In this document: positions 1-11,463 of the stretch, one piece after another | How the letters are laid out: each line of letters opens with the position of its first letter | Numbering within the stretch: the stretch's first letter is position 1 | From: Lichenostomus cassidix | Lineage: Eukaryota; Chordata; Aves; Passeriformes; Meliphagidae | Assembly (NCBI GenBank): GCA_008360975.2 | Contig: CM039182.1 | Coordinates: forward strand, 145,766,656 to 145,830,655 | Direction: 5' to 3' | DNA: 64,000 nucleotides | Program-made: the position numbers and the translations under genes | Notes under the pieces: model-generated | Told to the model about the DNA's origin: nothing | Database searches by the model: none | Seen by the model: only the letters and a program-made list of their open reading frames with translations

Positions 1-840
1 TTATATATACACCAGAATGCTTCACCATACTGTCATGGAAACATATAAGTTAGAAAATACTCTGTGCCTAATTTGAGACAGTGCTAAAGAAACAATATAT
101 TATTTAATTTAACAGCAAAAATAATACAGAGAGATAGCGAGACAAGAAGAGAGAAGGTTGTCAATAAAAAAATATGTCCTGTTATCCTGTGGCAGTACTC
201 TGAGATGTTTTTCACATTGGTTGCTGCACCCAGTTAATCCTGTTAACTGTAAATGATGAGTCAAGTTGACAGTTTGGTCCCTATTTATGCTTGTATTTTC
301 TTTATGCTCAAAGTTTATATAAATGTAATTTGATGGGGATGAATAAACCCTTCAGGCTTTTTTACTGAAAAAGCCCAGGAAGAGGTTATTTTAAATGGAA
401 ATACAAGAATGCAAACCAGAATTTCCTGAGAGCAAAATAGCAGAGCAATTCTAAAATCCTGTGTACACTGCTTATGAAGTAAAGGGTGAAAATGGAAAAG
501 AACCTTAATAGTGAATGAATCTACTCTCTAATAACATCAGCTTGGTTTGTGTCACAAGCTACATGAGCAGAAAAATAGCTTATATATATTAAAACCTATG
601 TTTTTAATAAGTTATAATATTTGTTAAAGAAGATGAGGCAACAATGGAAAATATCCTTAACAGACAGCCTTAACATGAGGTATCAGCAAATTCACCTTCC
701 ACTACTGCAAGATCCAAACAGCTCTGTTCATTAATGAAATATGTCTTAATTCATCAGTTTATGGCCAGATAAAATAATAAAATAAAATGAAAGCTTCCCT
801 CTTTTCCTCTCCCCTCCTCTCCCCTTCTTTCCTTTTTGAT
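1..840. other. AT-rich spacer, nothing assigned
   Basis: No gene or repeat is recognised apart from a C/T-rich run at about 792-832 (ctcttttcctctcccctcct). Confidence 0.6.
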
Positions 841-854
841 GATTCTGTGATGCC

Positions 855-1055
855 ACTGTAAGGGTGATGAGGCACTGGCACGGGTGGCTGAGAGAAGCTG
901 TGGATGCTCCAGCTCTGGAAGTTCAAGGCCAGGCTGGATGAGACTCTGAGCAACCTGGGATGGTGGAAGATGTCCCTGACCGTGGCAGAAGGTTCAGAAT
1001 GAGATGATCTTTATGTTACTTCCAACCCAAACTGTTCTGTGATTCTCTGATTTGA
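855..1055 (+). mobile_element. CR1 LINE 3'-end fragment
   Basis: The text follows the CR1 3' untranslated end: gaggcactggcacgggtggc, then an 'agaagctgtggatgctcc' segment, 'caaggccaggctggatg', and the terminal 'acttccaacccaaactgttc' with a 'gattctctgattt' octamer-like tail. It is moderately diverged and inserted in plus orientation, 5'-truncated as is usual for CR1. Confidence 0.88.
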
Positions 1056-1759
1056 TTTATGCTCAGGACTGCAGAGACATCCATGCAGACCACAGAGGTT
1101 TCTGTTAGCACAGAGTGATGTAATTCTTGTCAGGCTGACATTCATTCTCACTTGCTTCCCCCTTTCTCTCAGCTGAAAACCAGATTTCAGCAGCAAGCAG
1201 AAAACTTAGAGGGAAAAAAATAAAGAAAGAAATATAAAGCTTTCACAGAATCATTTTGTGCAGATGTTAGCATCTTAGGGGTATCCACAGAGGTTCACAC
1301 ACTCACAAGGCCTCTAGCTGAAAGATAGATGACACCTAGTCTAATAAACACTGGTCTCTGAACAGGCATTCATTGATTTTAATCTTGTTAAATCATGTTC
1401 TAGTTTCTCAGAGACATAAAGAAGGAAAGAAATACAAAACACAACTCAGTAATAACCAAATTACCCAGGAGATTAAATCAACAATTTTACTGACTTCTCA
1501 GTCTAGAGAACAGGAGTTTAAAAGAATTTAAAGGATAAGTAATGAAATCTGGTGTGTTTTACAACATGGCAACAAAACAGAAATAAGTAGCTGCAGAGAA
1601 AGCAGATTTTTAAAGGCAAAATGTGAGGAACACCCTGAAACAAGAGTAAGAAAAGATGTTCCAGTGAGATCCAAACTCTCATGATATTAATTTGTTTATA
1701 AAAAGGAAAATGCTGAATTTATTTTTGAAATATGCTTATTAGCTTCTTTATAAAGCTGA

Positions 1760-2100
1760 TTCATAGAATCGTGGAATTGTTTGGATTTGCAGGGGCTTTT
1801 AAAGTGTCCCTAGCCCAGCTTCCCAGCAATGAGCAGGGATATCTTCAGTTTGGTCGGGCTGCTCAGAGCCTCCAACTCGAATATTTCCAGAGAAGGGGCA
1901 TCTAGGACCTCTCTGGGGAGCCTGTTTCAGTGTTTTGCTGCCCTTATTGCAAAAATGTTTTTCTTTATATCCAGTCTAAATTGAGTCTCTCAGTTTAAAA
2001 CCATTACCTATCGCAATAAGCCCTGCTGAAAAACCTTCTCCTCAACTTTCCTTTAAGCTCCCGTTAAGTACTGACAGGCCACAATGGGGTCTATCTTTGC
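1760..2100 (-). mobile_element. CR1 LINE fragment, minus orientation
   Basis: It begins with the inverted CR1 tail (ttcatagaatcgtggaattg) and continues through the antisense 3' UTR: 'gcagggatatcttcag', 'gctgctcagagcctccaact', 'cctctctggggagcctgttt', and a 'ccctatcgcaataag'-like segment, ending near 'ctgacaggccacaatgggg'. This is about 340 bp and clearly diverged. Confidence 0.88.
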
Positions 2101-3780
2101 TAAGTCTCCAGTCAAAAAGTGGGTTTGACACTTTTCAGAGAGAATACTATGGACCAGGAACACTGCATTCCGAAAGCAGAGATCAGTCTTAGATCCGAAT
2201 CCCAGCTCTTGAGACATAACAAACAGTAAATCTTAACCAGGTGCCTGAATATTCGTGGATTGGGTTGGTTTCTCTTTTCTCCTTTCTTTTACTAAATGGT
2301 AAAAGTGCTCTCAGATTGCACAGAAAGTGGACTTTCTCTGTGACAAACACTCACAGAAAGAAGGAGGTCCTGAGCTAGAGTTCAGAGCTTGGCAGTGTGT
2401 GCCAGGTTGCACTTGTTCCCTGTCTCACCGGTGATTTAAGAAACAGTTCAGGGAAAGCGTCTCTTTCTGTTTTCCCCATCTGTAGAATCACAACATCATA
2501 AAGGTTCTTAGGGCCTTAAGCCATCTAAAGTGACACCAAAGTGACACCATTCTTATCATGGAGAGATTGCAACCAAATATGACTGCAATAATTACCACTG
2601 ACTATCCCTTCCTTGGATGGAAGGAAACTTAATCCACTAATGCTTGCAAAATGCTTCAAGATTTGACTGTGAAAGCCAGCATGTGAATCCAGAGCATTAG
2701 CCTTGTAGGTGACAGCAGAGTGCACTCTGCAAGGAAGAACAACAATAAGATCATTGGTTTAAATTGTCCAAACTCCGAGGAATTTTCCCAAAAGCATGTC
2801 TCAGTAGCAGCTCCTGATGTTAAGAGCTGACTTTAGATGACCACCAGGGCATCATAAGGTCTCCTCCTTTTGGCCCTGAAGTGGAGGGATGTATTGCAGT
2901 GAACTTGCTTGCTAAGAAATTACCTTGGTGTGTCTCCATTCCCATGACAGTGACCACTGACATTTCAGAGCTGGTGGTGGTTAATGCTGCTCTCTCCTTC
3001 TGGAGTTGCTGATCCACCTCTTGGATATTGCAAAGGAATTGCTGCTGCTGCACGTGGCTTTGGCTTTAACAATACCAAGGAACTCACTGAAGATTCAACA
3101 CTGTTTCTCTGAATATTTCAACTGCCAATATTTTTATGACAGGCCTGCTGACCCTTTACAGCTTTTAACCATTTCGCATATGCCAGGTTGGAAAAAAGTC
3201 ATCTGGAAAAATTGCCTCCAGTCAAGGAGCCACAGCTTTGATCAACTGATCTGTATGTCCCAGTCCTATCTAGTATGACTGTATCAGGTGCATACAATGT
3301 TGGATTAAACACTGTAATTTAACCCTGGGGTCTGGCCCAGAGAGTACACCTTTCAGCACAAGGCTTGGAGCCTTGATTCAGTCAAGACAGAGAGAAAGCC
3401 CAGTGCTGACCAAAGTTATTCCTTGTTCTGACCATGGATTACTGTGGAATGCAAATGTGCCTTTAAAAACATACCCTATGTGGCTGGAAGGTTACAAAAC
3501 ACAAAATCCTGGCATTTCTCTGTTCTGGTGACTGATGCACGGTGTTTTCCTCTACAGCTCACCAAATCACCAGGTGCTATTGGCACACAAGCATGACATT
3601 CCTAGAGTGTCCTTTTGGAACATTTAAATAAGCAAACCCAGAAGTAAAAAACTACAGTAGCCATTTATTGAGTAAAAATTTGAATGTTCTAGGTAAGTGT
3701 GACTCCAGTGGGTCCTGTGTTTAAAATGTGAGACCTTTTCTTATCAAGATGAGCAGAGACATTTACTTCTGTTTGGTCCT
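2100..3780. other. spacer or intron, nothing firm
   Basis: A good branch-point/acceptor configuration (cttttactaaatgg followed by gtgctctcag at about 2315) opens a short frame, but no acceptable donor follows. Otherwise no gene or repeat is seen. Confidence 0.5.
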
Positions 3781-3787
3781 TTCCCAG

Positions 3788-3852
3788 GAGAGTCAATTGT
3801 TTGTGTACCTTCAGAGATCTTCTGTGTCTTGTCTGAGAAGGGCAATAAACTG
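3788..3852 (+). CDS. weak possible upstream exon
   Basis: A strong pyrimidine-rich acceptor (acttctgtttggtcctttcccag) precedes a stretch open in more than one frame. One frame encodes ESIVCVPSEIFCVLSEKGNK and a Leu, and ends in phase 0 at a poor donor (CTG/gtttga). It could precede the candidate exon at 4320. The weak donor makes this the least certain exon. Confidence 0.15.
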
Positions 3853-4319
3853 GTTTGACAGTTTGCAGCTCCCATATTATTCTTAGATTCTTGTTGCATG
3901 CTCTTCTTTTTGTTTGTGCTTGCCCAGAAAATAGGGATTATCTGAGAGTACAAACCTCAGTGACCTAATAGAAATCATCTGTCACAGAAGGATGGATGAT
4001 AATCATCCACCAAAAAAATAAACATCCAATCCATTTCTTCCCACTCCTTCCTTTTATTTTTCCTCTCAAATGAGCAACTCATTCACTCCTGGAGCACAGT
4101 AATAGAACAAAAGATACAGGAATTACCTCTGCATTTACAGGGGTCAGCTTTTCACCTGGCTAAGATGTGACATGAGAACTTACAACTTGTATAATAACCA
4201 TTCAATTTGATTTGTAAATGTACAAATAGCTGCCATTTTACTGCAAAAAATTCTGTCCCAAACCTTTTTGTTTCTCTTTTCATTTCTAAAAGTGAAAATA
4301 CTCCTTTCCTTTGCCTCAG

Positions 4320-4409
4320 AAATTGTTAGGAGGCAGATGGAATTGTCTAACATCTTCAGACAGGAAAAGAAATGCTACCTTCTGCCCACATCCCACTGCT
4401 GTTCTATAT
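4320..4409 (+). CDS. possible upstream exon of the same gene
   Basis: This 90-bp segment has a strong acceptor (ctcctttcctttgcctcag) and a fair donor (TAT/gtaaaa). In phase 0 it encodes 30 residues starting KLLGGRWNCLTSSDRKRNAT and ending TAVLY, and it would join in frame to the exon at 7855. A second frame is also open. The donor lacks G at the last exon position, so the call is weaker than the others. Confidence 0.3.
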
Positions 4410-7400
4410 GTAAAATATATGTTAAAATCGCTCTGTCAAATGTCAGTTGGTCAAATAGTTATCACTGTAACACAAATTTTTATTAAACAAACCTAATTAT
4501 AGTGGAGTTGAACAGAATAAAATAGAATTACACTAAACTAGTTCTATTGGAAGGGATTTACATTTTCAGTGGCCAAGGTCTGCCAATCTCCTTTCTAAGC
4601 TCCATCATGTCTCCTGTCATGGGCAATGTCAGGTGATAGCAGTGGCCCACCTCCTTCTTCAGGATTAGGCTTTTATTTTTTGATATTCCCTTCCTCTCCT
4701 CCGAGTTCGTGCGGAGGAAATGCAAAGCACAATGTGTCACCACAAGTCACAAGTTTGGTTTCAGGAAAACTATCACAAGATCACTGCTTGATATTTTAAC
4801 ACTGTTTAATCTATATCCTGCTACATGTTCATTCTTGCCACATAGCAACAGGGAAATGAGGAAGAGTGCACAGACGTGGCAGGATCCTAAATAATTTTTT
4901 TTTCCTTAGTAGATATAAGCACTTTCATGAGTCTGTTATGCAAATACCTTGCTCTAATCTGCAGTAGGAGTTGCTGACACACATCAGATGCTTTCCAGAG
5001 CCTTAAATGGACAAGTCCTTTACACTTTGTGTCAGAGAGCAGTGAAAGTGGGCTGCTCAGGAAGGGAAGGGGAGCCATGAGGTGGAGGTGAGAGCCATGC
5101 AAGCAGGGCAGTGCTCTGGAAGGCAACGGGTACCAGTCCCACAGTACCCAAACCAGGGGAGGAGAGCAGCTCTGGTGATAGCAGCCAGGGGCAGCACAAA
5201 GCAGCAGTCACCACATTAATCATAATGATGAGGTAGCTCTGAGTTCAAGACAGCAAGTCAGGATCTGCAGGATGAAAGGCCAGGCATGGACATCACTGCA
5301 GTGTAGTTCAGACAAAGGCCAAGGGCCAGGGCTAACTAAAATGCAGCTCCTGGAAAGGGCAGAGGGGGCAGAATGGGTCATTACCATGGGTAAGGTTTTC
5401 TACAGGGCTTTCTCACAACTTAGCTGTTTCCACCTGAGCTTCCTCTAGAGTTATGCAGCTGCATCGTGTTAAGGCTGACTCTGAACACAAGCAGTCAAAC
5501 ACCCAGGCTGGAAAGGAGGAGGAAATTTGCAGAGGAAGATCACAGGTGTTTTCAGCCTGGGCAGAACAATGAGAGTCTCGCTGTTCACTCAGGTGTCTGG
5601 CACTCTGTGCTCCACCTCTGACTTCTGAAAACCAGCATTAACACCAACCTCAATTTATTAGACTGCGAATCTTCCCAACATCATTAAAGAACCATCTATA
5701 AGGTAACACTGATCCACTGAATACGTGAGACACCTGCAGGAAGTGGCAGATGTGACAGAGGGCTTGCAGGAAACCTGCAGCAGGAGGCCAAGCATGGTGC
5801 AATAAGATATTTTAAATGATGCTGGAGATCTAAGTTTGGCAGTTGAACAAAGCAGTTCCCAGGATCATCAGGACTCTTTTACTTTTGTTTAATTAGATGA
5901 TAACTTTTGCTGTGGATTGGCAGGCATAAGGCTCCCTGTGAAGTGGAAAGGCACATCTTTGGGAAATGTGCTGTGTCAAGCAAGCTGTTAGTGATAATTG
6001 TGGATGGTAATGCCTCTGACACTTATATGACCCATTAGCTTGTCTGGCAGAATAAAAGTCTAATGTCAAATTGTGCATTTGCTATTAAGAAAGCATTTTT
6101 TCCATGGTCCCCTGGCCTCAATGCCCCATAGTGCAAGGGAATCATATGTAACAATTATGTTACAACTGGGGATGTGCTCAGGGGTTGTGAGTTTTGAGAT
6201 AAAGAACTGTGTGTATCAGTGGTATTTTCCCCCTTAATTATTATTACAGCCCTGCTGACTTTGATACCTAGACCCCAGTGATAAAACCTATTATCTTTGT
6301 TGATAACTGAGACTGACAGGTGATCAGAAGAAACAAACAGTAATGAAGAGCTATAAGGAAATTCATCTGGCTGAGCATGAAACTAGTTTCCAGTGAATGA
6401 TAAAATGATGAATGTGTAGTTGTTTGTTTGAAGGAGAGCCTGAGATGCCAATTTGCAGAGGAAAAAAATGTTCCATTCCTCATCACTGGAACAGATTTGG
6501 ATCAAACAGCTCTATAAACATCCTCCTGCACCTTCTTTTTCCCTGCACATATTTATACTTGGGCAACGAGAAAGGAAGTCTGAACATCTTCATGGAGGAA
6601 ATATAAAACTGTTCCCATGTTCTTCAACTTGCACATTAGTGTTTGGCAGGTGTATGTCTCATTAAATCTCTCTGAAAGCAGCCTCAGTGCATCAGGGAAC
6701 AACTCTTCCTCCTCATTTTATACTTACAGTCAGTTGTAGTCTCTGCCTCTACTGGTAGGGATTTGTGTGTTTGTAACATCTTGTAAACACTGACATAAAT
6801 AATGTTTTTGCTTAGACTTGAACCACTGTACAAACTGAAATGAAAGTGATAGTTGAATCAGTAAGGGAAAACATATTTAATCTTAGTGGATCAGCCTGTG
6901 TATCTGACTGTAGGGATGAGAAAAAGAAATTTTAATTGTTTAAAATTTATAAAATTAAAAATTTGTTACTTCCTCATCCCTCTCTTGTCCTGTCCTTGGT
7001 TTCCCTATTGCACATGCATTCAATATCACAGTCCATAAAACAAGATGGATTTTTAGGGAAATATGAGCACATAAAATGGACAAAAGCTGAATTAATGGCT
7101 CAGAAATTAAAATATTTTAAAATGGCAGAATTCTGGAGTGCTTAAATATGTCAAGCAAATAATACAAGATAGAAGAAATTCTACACAACTACCAACTATT
7201 CTCTGACATTTGCTAATGTTGGAGGTTGTCAAGTCCAATATTGTATATAGATTTTTTTTTTTTAATGGCATATATTGTTTTGAAAACTAAACATGTAGTC
7301 AGGAGATCATTTGTTTCAGCAGCTCAAATCACTTCTGTTTACCTCTCCTCTCTCCATGTGATCTACTTTCTGGCATCTATCTCCTTTCAGTACATGTAAG

Positions 7401-7620
7401 GGGATGTGAACATCCCAAAGCAGGAAGTGTGAACCCACTTGGAAGATTCATTCAAGTTAAAATAATCAACTTATTTGTCTGCAAAGTTATTTGGCTGGAA
7501 ATGTTTTATATCCTAATTACTGTGTAGATCAGTGTAAAGAAGGGAGAGAGAAATATGAGTTTTAAAGAGTAGATTAATGATTTGGCATCATGATTACCAA
7601 AAATAATCCTTCTTGAATGA
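4410..7620. other. spacer or intron, nothing assigned
   Basis: The stretch is AT-rich except for a more G+C-rich, G/A-biased stretch at 5040-5870 that matched no element I know. No coding signal stands out. Confidence 0.5.
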
Positions 7621-7750
7621 ATCCTTAATAGAAAAGTAGTTAGAAAGTTAACTACTTAATAGAAAGTATTATTAATACTTAATAGAAATTATTATTAATA
7701 CTTAATAGAAAGTATTTCCTATCCTTAATAGAAAAGTAGTTAGTAGTAGT
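7621..7750. repeat. AT-rich tandem repeat with flanking 23-bp direct copies
   Basis: The 23-mer starting atccttaatagaaaagtagt occurs at 7621-7643 and again at 7721-7743, exactly 100 bp apart. Between the copies a 23-bp unit (acttaatagaaagtattatt...) repeats nearly three times at 7654, 7677 and 7700. The pattern suggests replication slippage or a local duplication. It lies about 105 bp upstream of candidate exon 1. Confidence 0.85.
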
Positions 7751-7854
7751 TAGTCACTCCAGTTTCTTAAATTATTCTTCATTTATTTAGGGACATTGGC
7801 TTTTACACAGATGGCATTGGTTGTAAGTTCACTGTGTCTCTCTTTTTTCTGGAG

Positions 7855-7911
7855 TTAATGAACACAGAAAGAAATAAAATTTCTTCAATGTTTTTAAACA
7901 CAAGAGGGCTG
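7855..7911 (+). CDS. candidate coding exon 1 of the unidentified gene
   Basis: This 57-bp exon is open throughout in phase 0 and encodes LMNTERNKISSMFLNTRGL. The acceptor is preceded by a strong pyrimidine run (ctctcttttttctggag). The donor, CTG followed by gtgagt, matches the consensus almost perfectly. It begins and ends between codons, so it fits the phase-0 exon at 11395. An alternative acceptor (acacag, exon starting at 7868) leaves the same frame open but lies farther from the pyrimidine tract. The exon sits about 100 bp downstream of a small AT-rich tandem repeat. Confidence 0.45.
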
Positions 7912-9739
7912 GTGAGTGAGATACTATTTAAATACCTATGATATCATATTCTCTGATCAGGCAGTGGAGGTGGTTTAAGAAGTTACCACCTCTTAGCTGC
8001 TTTTTTCACCTCCCTGCTATGCATATCAGTACAGGAGTAGCAAAGCTGGCACAATATGACATGGACTTACACTTTAACTGCTTCATTTCTTGCAATAGTT
8101 TCTATGTTCTAAGTAAAAGTATCCTGACCATCTCTGAAAAACTGATTACTAAATTCCATCCCTCCATTTGACCACCTAAGTTCTGCTTCGCAGGTGGAGA
8201 AAAAAATCATTGTCTATCTATTGGACAAGCAAAGCTTTAAAATTATTTAATGTTAAGTAATGTTTTTTCTGGCTAAGTTTGAAGTAGCTGCTCTTATTCA
8301 AAAGTGTCACTCTGCCTCCCTTCCTCCCTCTTGCACGAAAGTTCCTGCAGTGTTGTGTGCTCTTAAAACACAAAAAACAACACTTATCTGGGAGAGAAGA
8401 ACCCCTCTGGTCCCTGCACTCTTGGAGGTGTTTGTGCTGTTTATTAGACCAGGGGAAGGCGATACAAAAGACAGTCTCACAAATTATCTGGTTGGGAAGG
8501 AGAGAGACAGAAATACAGGAGGCAAGGAATTGTCCCTTGAACAAACTCTCAGAGGAAGCTTGTGCTGTAGCCCAAGCACCTTTGCCTCATCACCAAGAAC
8601 ATGAGCCAGTGATGCTTCTCTCTGCCTGCAACCCACAAATCTGTCACCTTTTCCACATTAAGACGAGGACAACAACGGGATAATGCAAGTGCCAGCTCTG
8701 AGATAGAAATTGCTGAGAAGGGATCTGGCTGCTGCTTTTTTAGTTCATCTAGATTTCTTAATCCTCTCTGGCATTCTCACTCACCAGAGATGTGATGGTG
8801 GCCAGCAGGATATAATTCTTGATGATTTTCTCTGAATAACCTTTCCACAGGTCAGCCCTAGCAGAGATAAGACTGTCTCTCCTGAGAGAGACAAGCACTG
8901 ATATATTTGGATACTTAGCAAATGTGCTGTCTGAAGCACCTGTCACTGATAGCAGTGGAACAACAGTGGTGTAGAGCTGCTCAAATTATCTCAGGTTCAG
9001 AATGATTTTTCAGTGCTATCCACTTTGCTGCTTTTCTCTCAAGAGGCTTTTCAAATGTCATATCACCCCTGCTCTTTATCACAATAGTCTTTACGTTAAA
9101 ATGAGATATAAAAATCAGCAAGCTCTACTGGGGAATGCAGGCTGTGCATATTTCACAGCAGGGCAGTGCAGAATATTTTCAAGGGGAAAAAAAAGAAAAA
9201 GGAGCTTTTCATCTTTGCTGACTCTAAATGAAGACAATCTGTGATATAAAATCTGATTTTCACTGCTTACTTGTTCAGGGGTTTGTACAATGTCAGACAT
9301 TTCAGATTGACTAGATCAGAACATCCTAATGAACTAAATCTGATGGCCAAATGCAATAAAGAAATAAAAGTCACAGAAGATAAGGCCTAGATGGCTCTTG
9401 GAACCTGGAAAACAGTGTGACAGTCAGCCTAGGTGTTTCTGTCAGGAGATTTGGGGGCCTCAAAACCATCCAAAGAACCAGGCCCTGAGGAGAGAACCAC
9501 TTGAAGCAAGAAAAAGGGAAACACTGATGCCAGAGGTGATTTTAAACTGAAATTCCTCTCCCAAAGGAGTACAACTCCAATATCCATTCCAAAACTGAAA
9601 TCTCAAACTGAAACAAAGCTGGCACAGGATTGTCTTCCTGAGGGCCAATTCTGCATCTCCAGAATTAAAACAAACTGTAGCAATGTGGTTTTGCAGATCT
9701 CCATGTGGTTTTTCCTTTTTTCCCCTGCTCTGTATGTTA
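7912..9739. other. putative intron, no element assigned
   Basis: The segment 8260-8680 is open on both strands (108-114 codons), which is most simply read as chance in a stop-poor stretch. No domain or repeat is recognised. Confidence 0.45.
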
Positions 9740-10190
9740 TTGGCTGTCTTTGAAATATGCACCCTGCCTTATCAGCAATCTATTGGTGTGTTCCCCTGCC
9801 TGTCTTTCCCTCAGACTTCCCGGGATACGCTCTGAGAGAGCCAATCCCTCCCCCTTTCCCTTCCCTTGTAAGCCGATGCCGGCGTAAGCCTCGGGATCAC
9901 TATCTTCAGCCTGACAGCCCCTACGCCCTTCCCCTGCTTTCCTCCCCCTCTTCCCTTCCCTGCAACCGACCTGAAGATCCTAATAAACTTCCCTGGCAGA
10001 CTGGAGATGGCGTCCAGTACGTTCCTTTGCCTTACCCATGTTTCCTGCAGAATTTCTGTGGACGGAGCCTCATGCCACGCTGAGCACTCCCTGGGGCCGC
10101 CCGGCACGGACTCCGTGGAGGTACACACCATGGCAGACCTCGTTTTGTGAGGTTTCTGGGTTCTGCTGCTTCCCTGGAGCGAGAAACCTC
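9740..10190 (+). promoter_or_regulatory. CpG-rich block: young LTR or alternative promoter
   Basis: About 20 CpGs occur in 450 bases, in a window where CpG is otherwise rare. The block holds CCAAT-type boxes (attgg near 9740 and 9783, gccaat near 9840), C/T-rich runs, an AATAAA at about 9982 and a GC-rich 3' part with gccgcccggcacgg. CCAAT boxes followed by AATAAA are what a retroviral LTR in plus orientation would show, but no TG...CA ends, target duplication or primer-binding site could be fixed. The alternative is a CpG-island promoter. An ATG at 10007 in good Kozak context (ggagatgg) opens 38 codons to a GAG/gtacac splice-donor-like site at 10121, in phase with the exon at 11395. Confidence 0.4.
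10007..10120 (+). CDS. speculative alternative first coding exon
   Basis: The ATG frame starts MASSTFLCLTHVSCRIS and runs 38 codons to a good donor (GTGGAG/gtacac) inside the CpG-rich block. It ends between codons, so splicing to the phase-0 exon at 11395 would keep the frame. Only transcript data could separate this from a chance frame in an LTR; the unspliced frame closes at a TGA about 10 codons beyond the donor. Confidence 0.2.
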
Positions 10191-11394
10191 AACAGACTTC
10201 ATCTTTCTGCAAAAGAGCTTCATGGTTTGAAGAGTCATTTGGAATGTGGTTGAGGATCCAATTCAATGCCACTTTTAGGCAGATGGAGTATCAAATCTTG
10301 CACTCACATTTTCTCAGAGAATCCCTTAACCTTTGATCAGTTTTTACCTGACACTGATGTTGAACTGACAGCACTTGGGAGTGCCACATTATTTGAAACA
10401 ACAAGACTTAACACAGAACATAAGACTGGGAACCCTTGTATTTGAGCTGTCTGGTACTGAGGTAGTAATGAATAAGTAAAGTTTGTAGAAAAAGGAAGTC
10501 ACATGCATGTGAAGGCTGTGCACATCAGCATTTACTGCCCTGTGAAGGTGCCTTTTAAGTCATTTAATTGCTGCCTTCTGGTGACCATCCTGAGCTACCT
10601 CACTTCTGCATTCATGAAGAATGTGCATACATGAGGAGCTTCCTCAGGAAGATCTTTTCAAGCAGAACAAAAACATTTCAGTGATCTGCTCTCTGTTCTC
10701 TAGAGGATAACCAGGTCAGCTTCTGTAAACCCACTGCTCCTGTGGAAAAGTAGAAACCCAATTCCTGTAGTGTCCTCCGCTGAGCATCTTTTAAAACCAC
10801 AGGACATTGACATATTTCTTTTTGCCTGTGGACTGCAGCATAGTTTTGTACACCAGAGCAGTGGGGAGTTCACAATGTAACTGTTCTCTGCACAAAGAAA
10901 ACAAAGAATTACCCTTCGAGTCCTTGGTTTGCATCATCGATGTTTGAATGTGAAACTGTGGCATTTTTTATTTAATGCCCAAGTTCCAATCACTGTTAGT
11001 GAGGACAGGGTTTCATCCGCGGGGAATTATGCCATTGATTTACATGAAGGTTTTCTTATTTATGCTGAGCTTTATGTTTTCTTTTTTACTCTAGTAATAC
11101 ATTTAAATCTTTCTCTTCAAAGCTAGAATATAATCCAAAGGGAAAACAAAACCTTTTGCCATGATAATTTCTTTTAAGAAAAGTTGTCTTCCTTGGCCTA
11201 TTCAGATGATCTGAGAATAAGAGGTTGTCTGGCAGAATAAAAAATCATATAAATTGTTATGTCTGGGCAAGTACTCTTCTATTTACTACAGGATGATAAA
11301 GCAAAAACCAAGGCCTCAGCAGAATCTAGGGAAAAGAAACTTTTCTTTCTTTGGATATAAGCATCTTCAAATGTTTTTCTTTTTATTATCTCAG

Positions 11395-11463
11395 GAATAT
11401 CATGGGAAGATTTGGTATGATATGCTTGAATACATCTGGGGTGTAAAATATACCCATGAAAAG
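11395..11463 (+). CDS. candidate coding exon 2
   Basis: This 69-bp exon (23 codons) is open only in phase 0; both other frames contain stops. The acceptor follows a long T-rich tract (tttttctttttattatctcag), and the donor is AAG/gtagat. The encoded segment starts EYHGKIWYDMLEY, contains WGVKY and ends THEK. Its high aromatic and Trp content is unusual for random AT-rich DNA. It joins in frame to the exon at 14332. It could also be reached from an ATG frame in the CpG-rich block at 10007-10120. Confidence 0.5.

Noticed and set aside
2316..2455. Exon candidate after the acceptor gtgctctcag
   Set aside because: The branch point and acceptor look good, but every in-frame donor is poor and none gives the phase required by the later exons.
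8218..8683. Overlapping frames of 108-114 codons on both strands
   Set aside because: Being open on both strands at once points to a stop-poor chance stretch; no domain or splice context.
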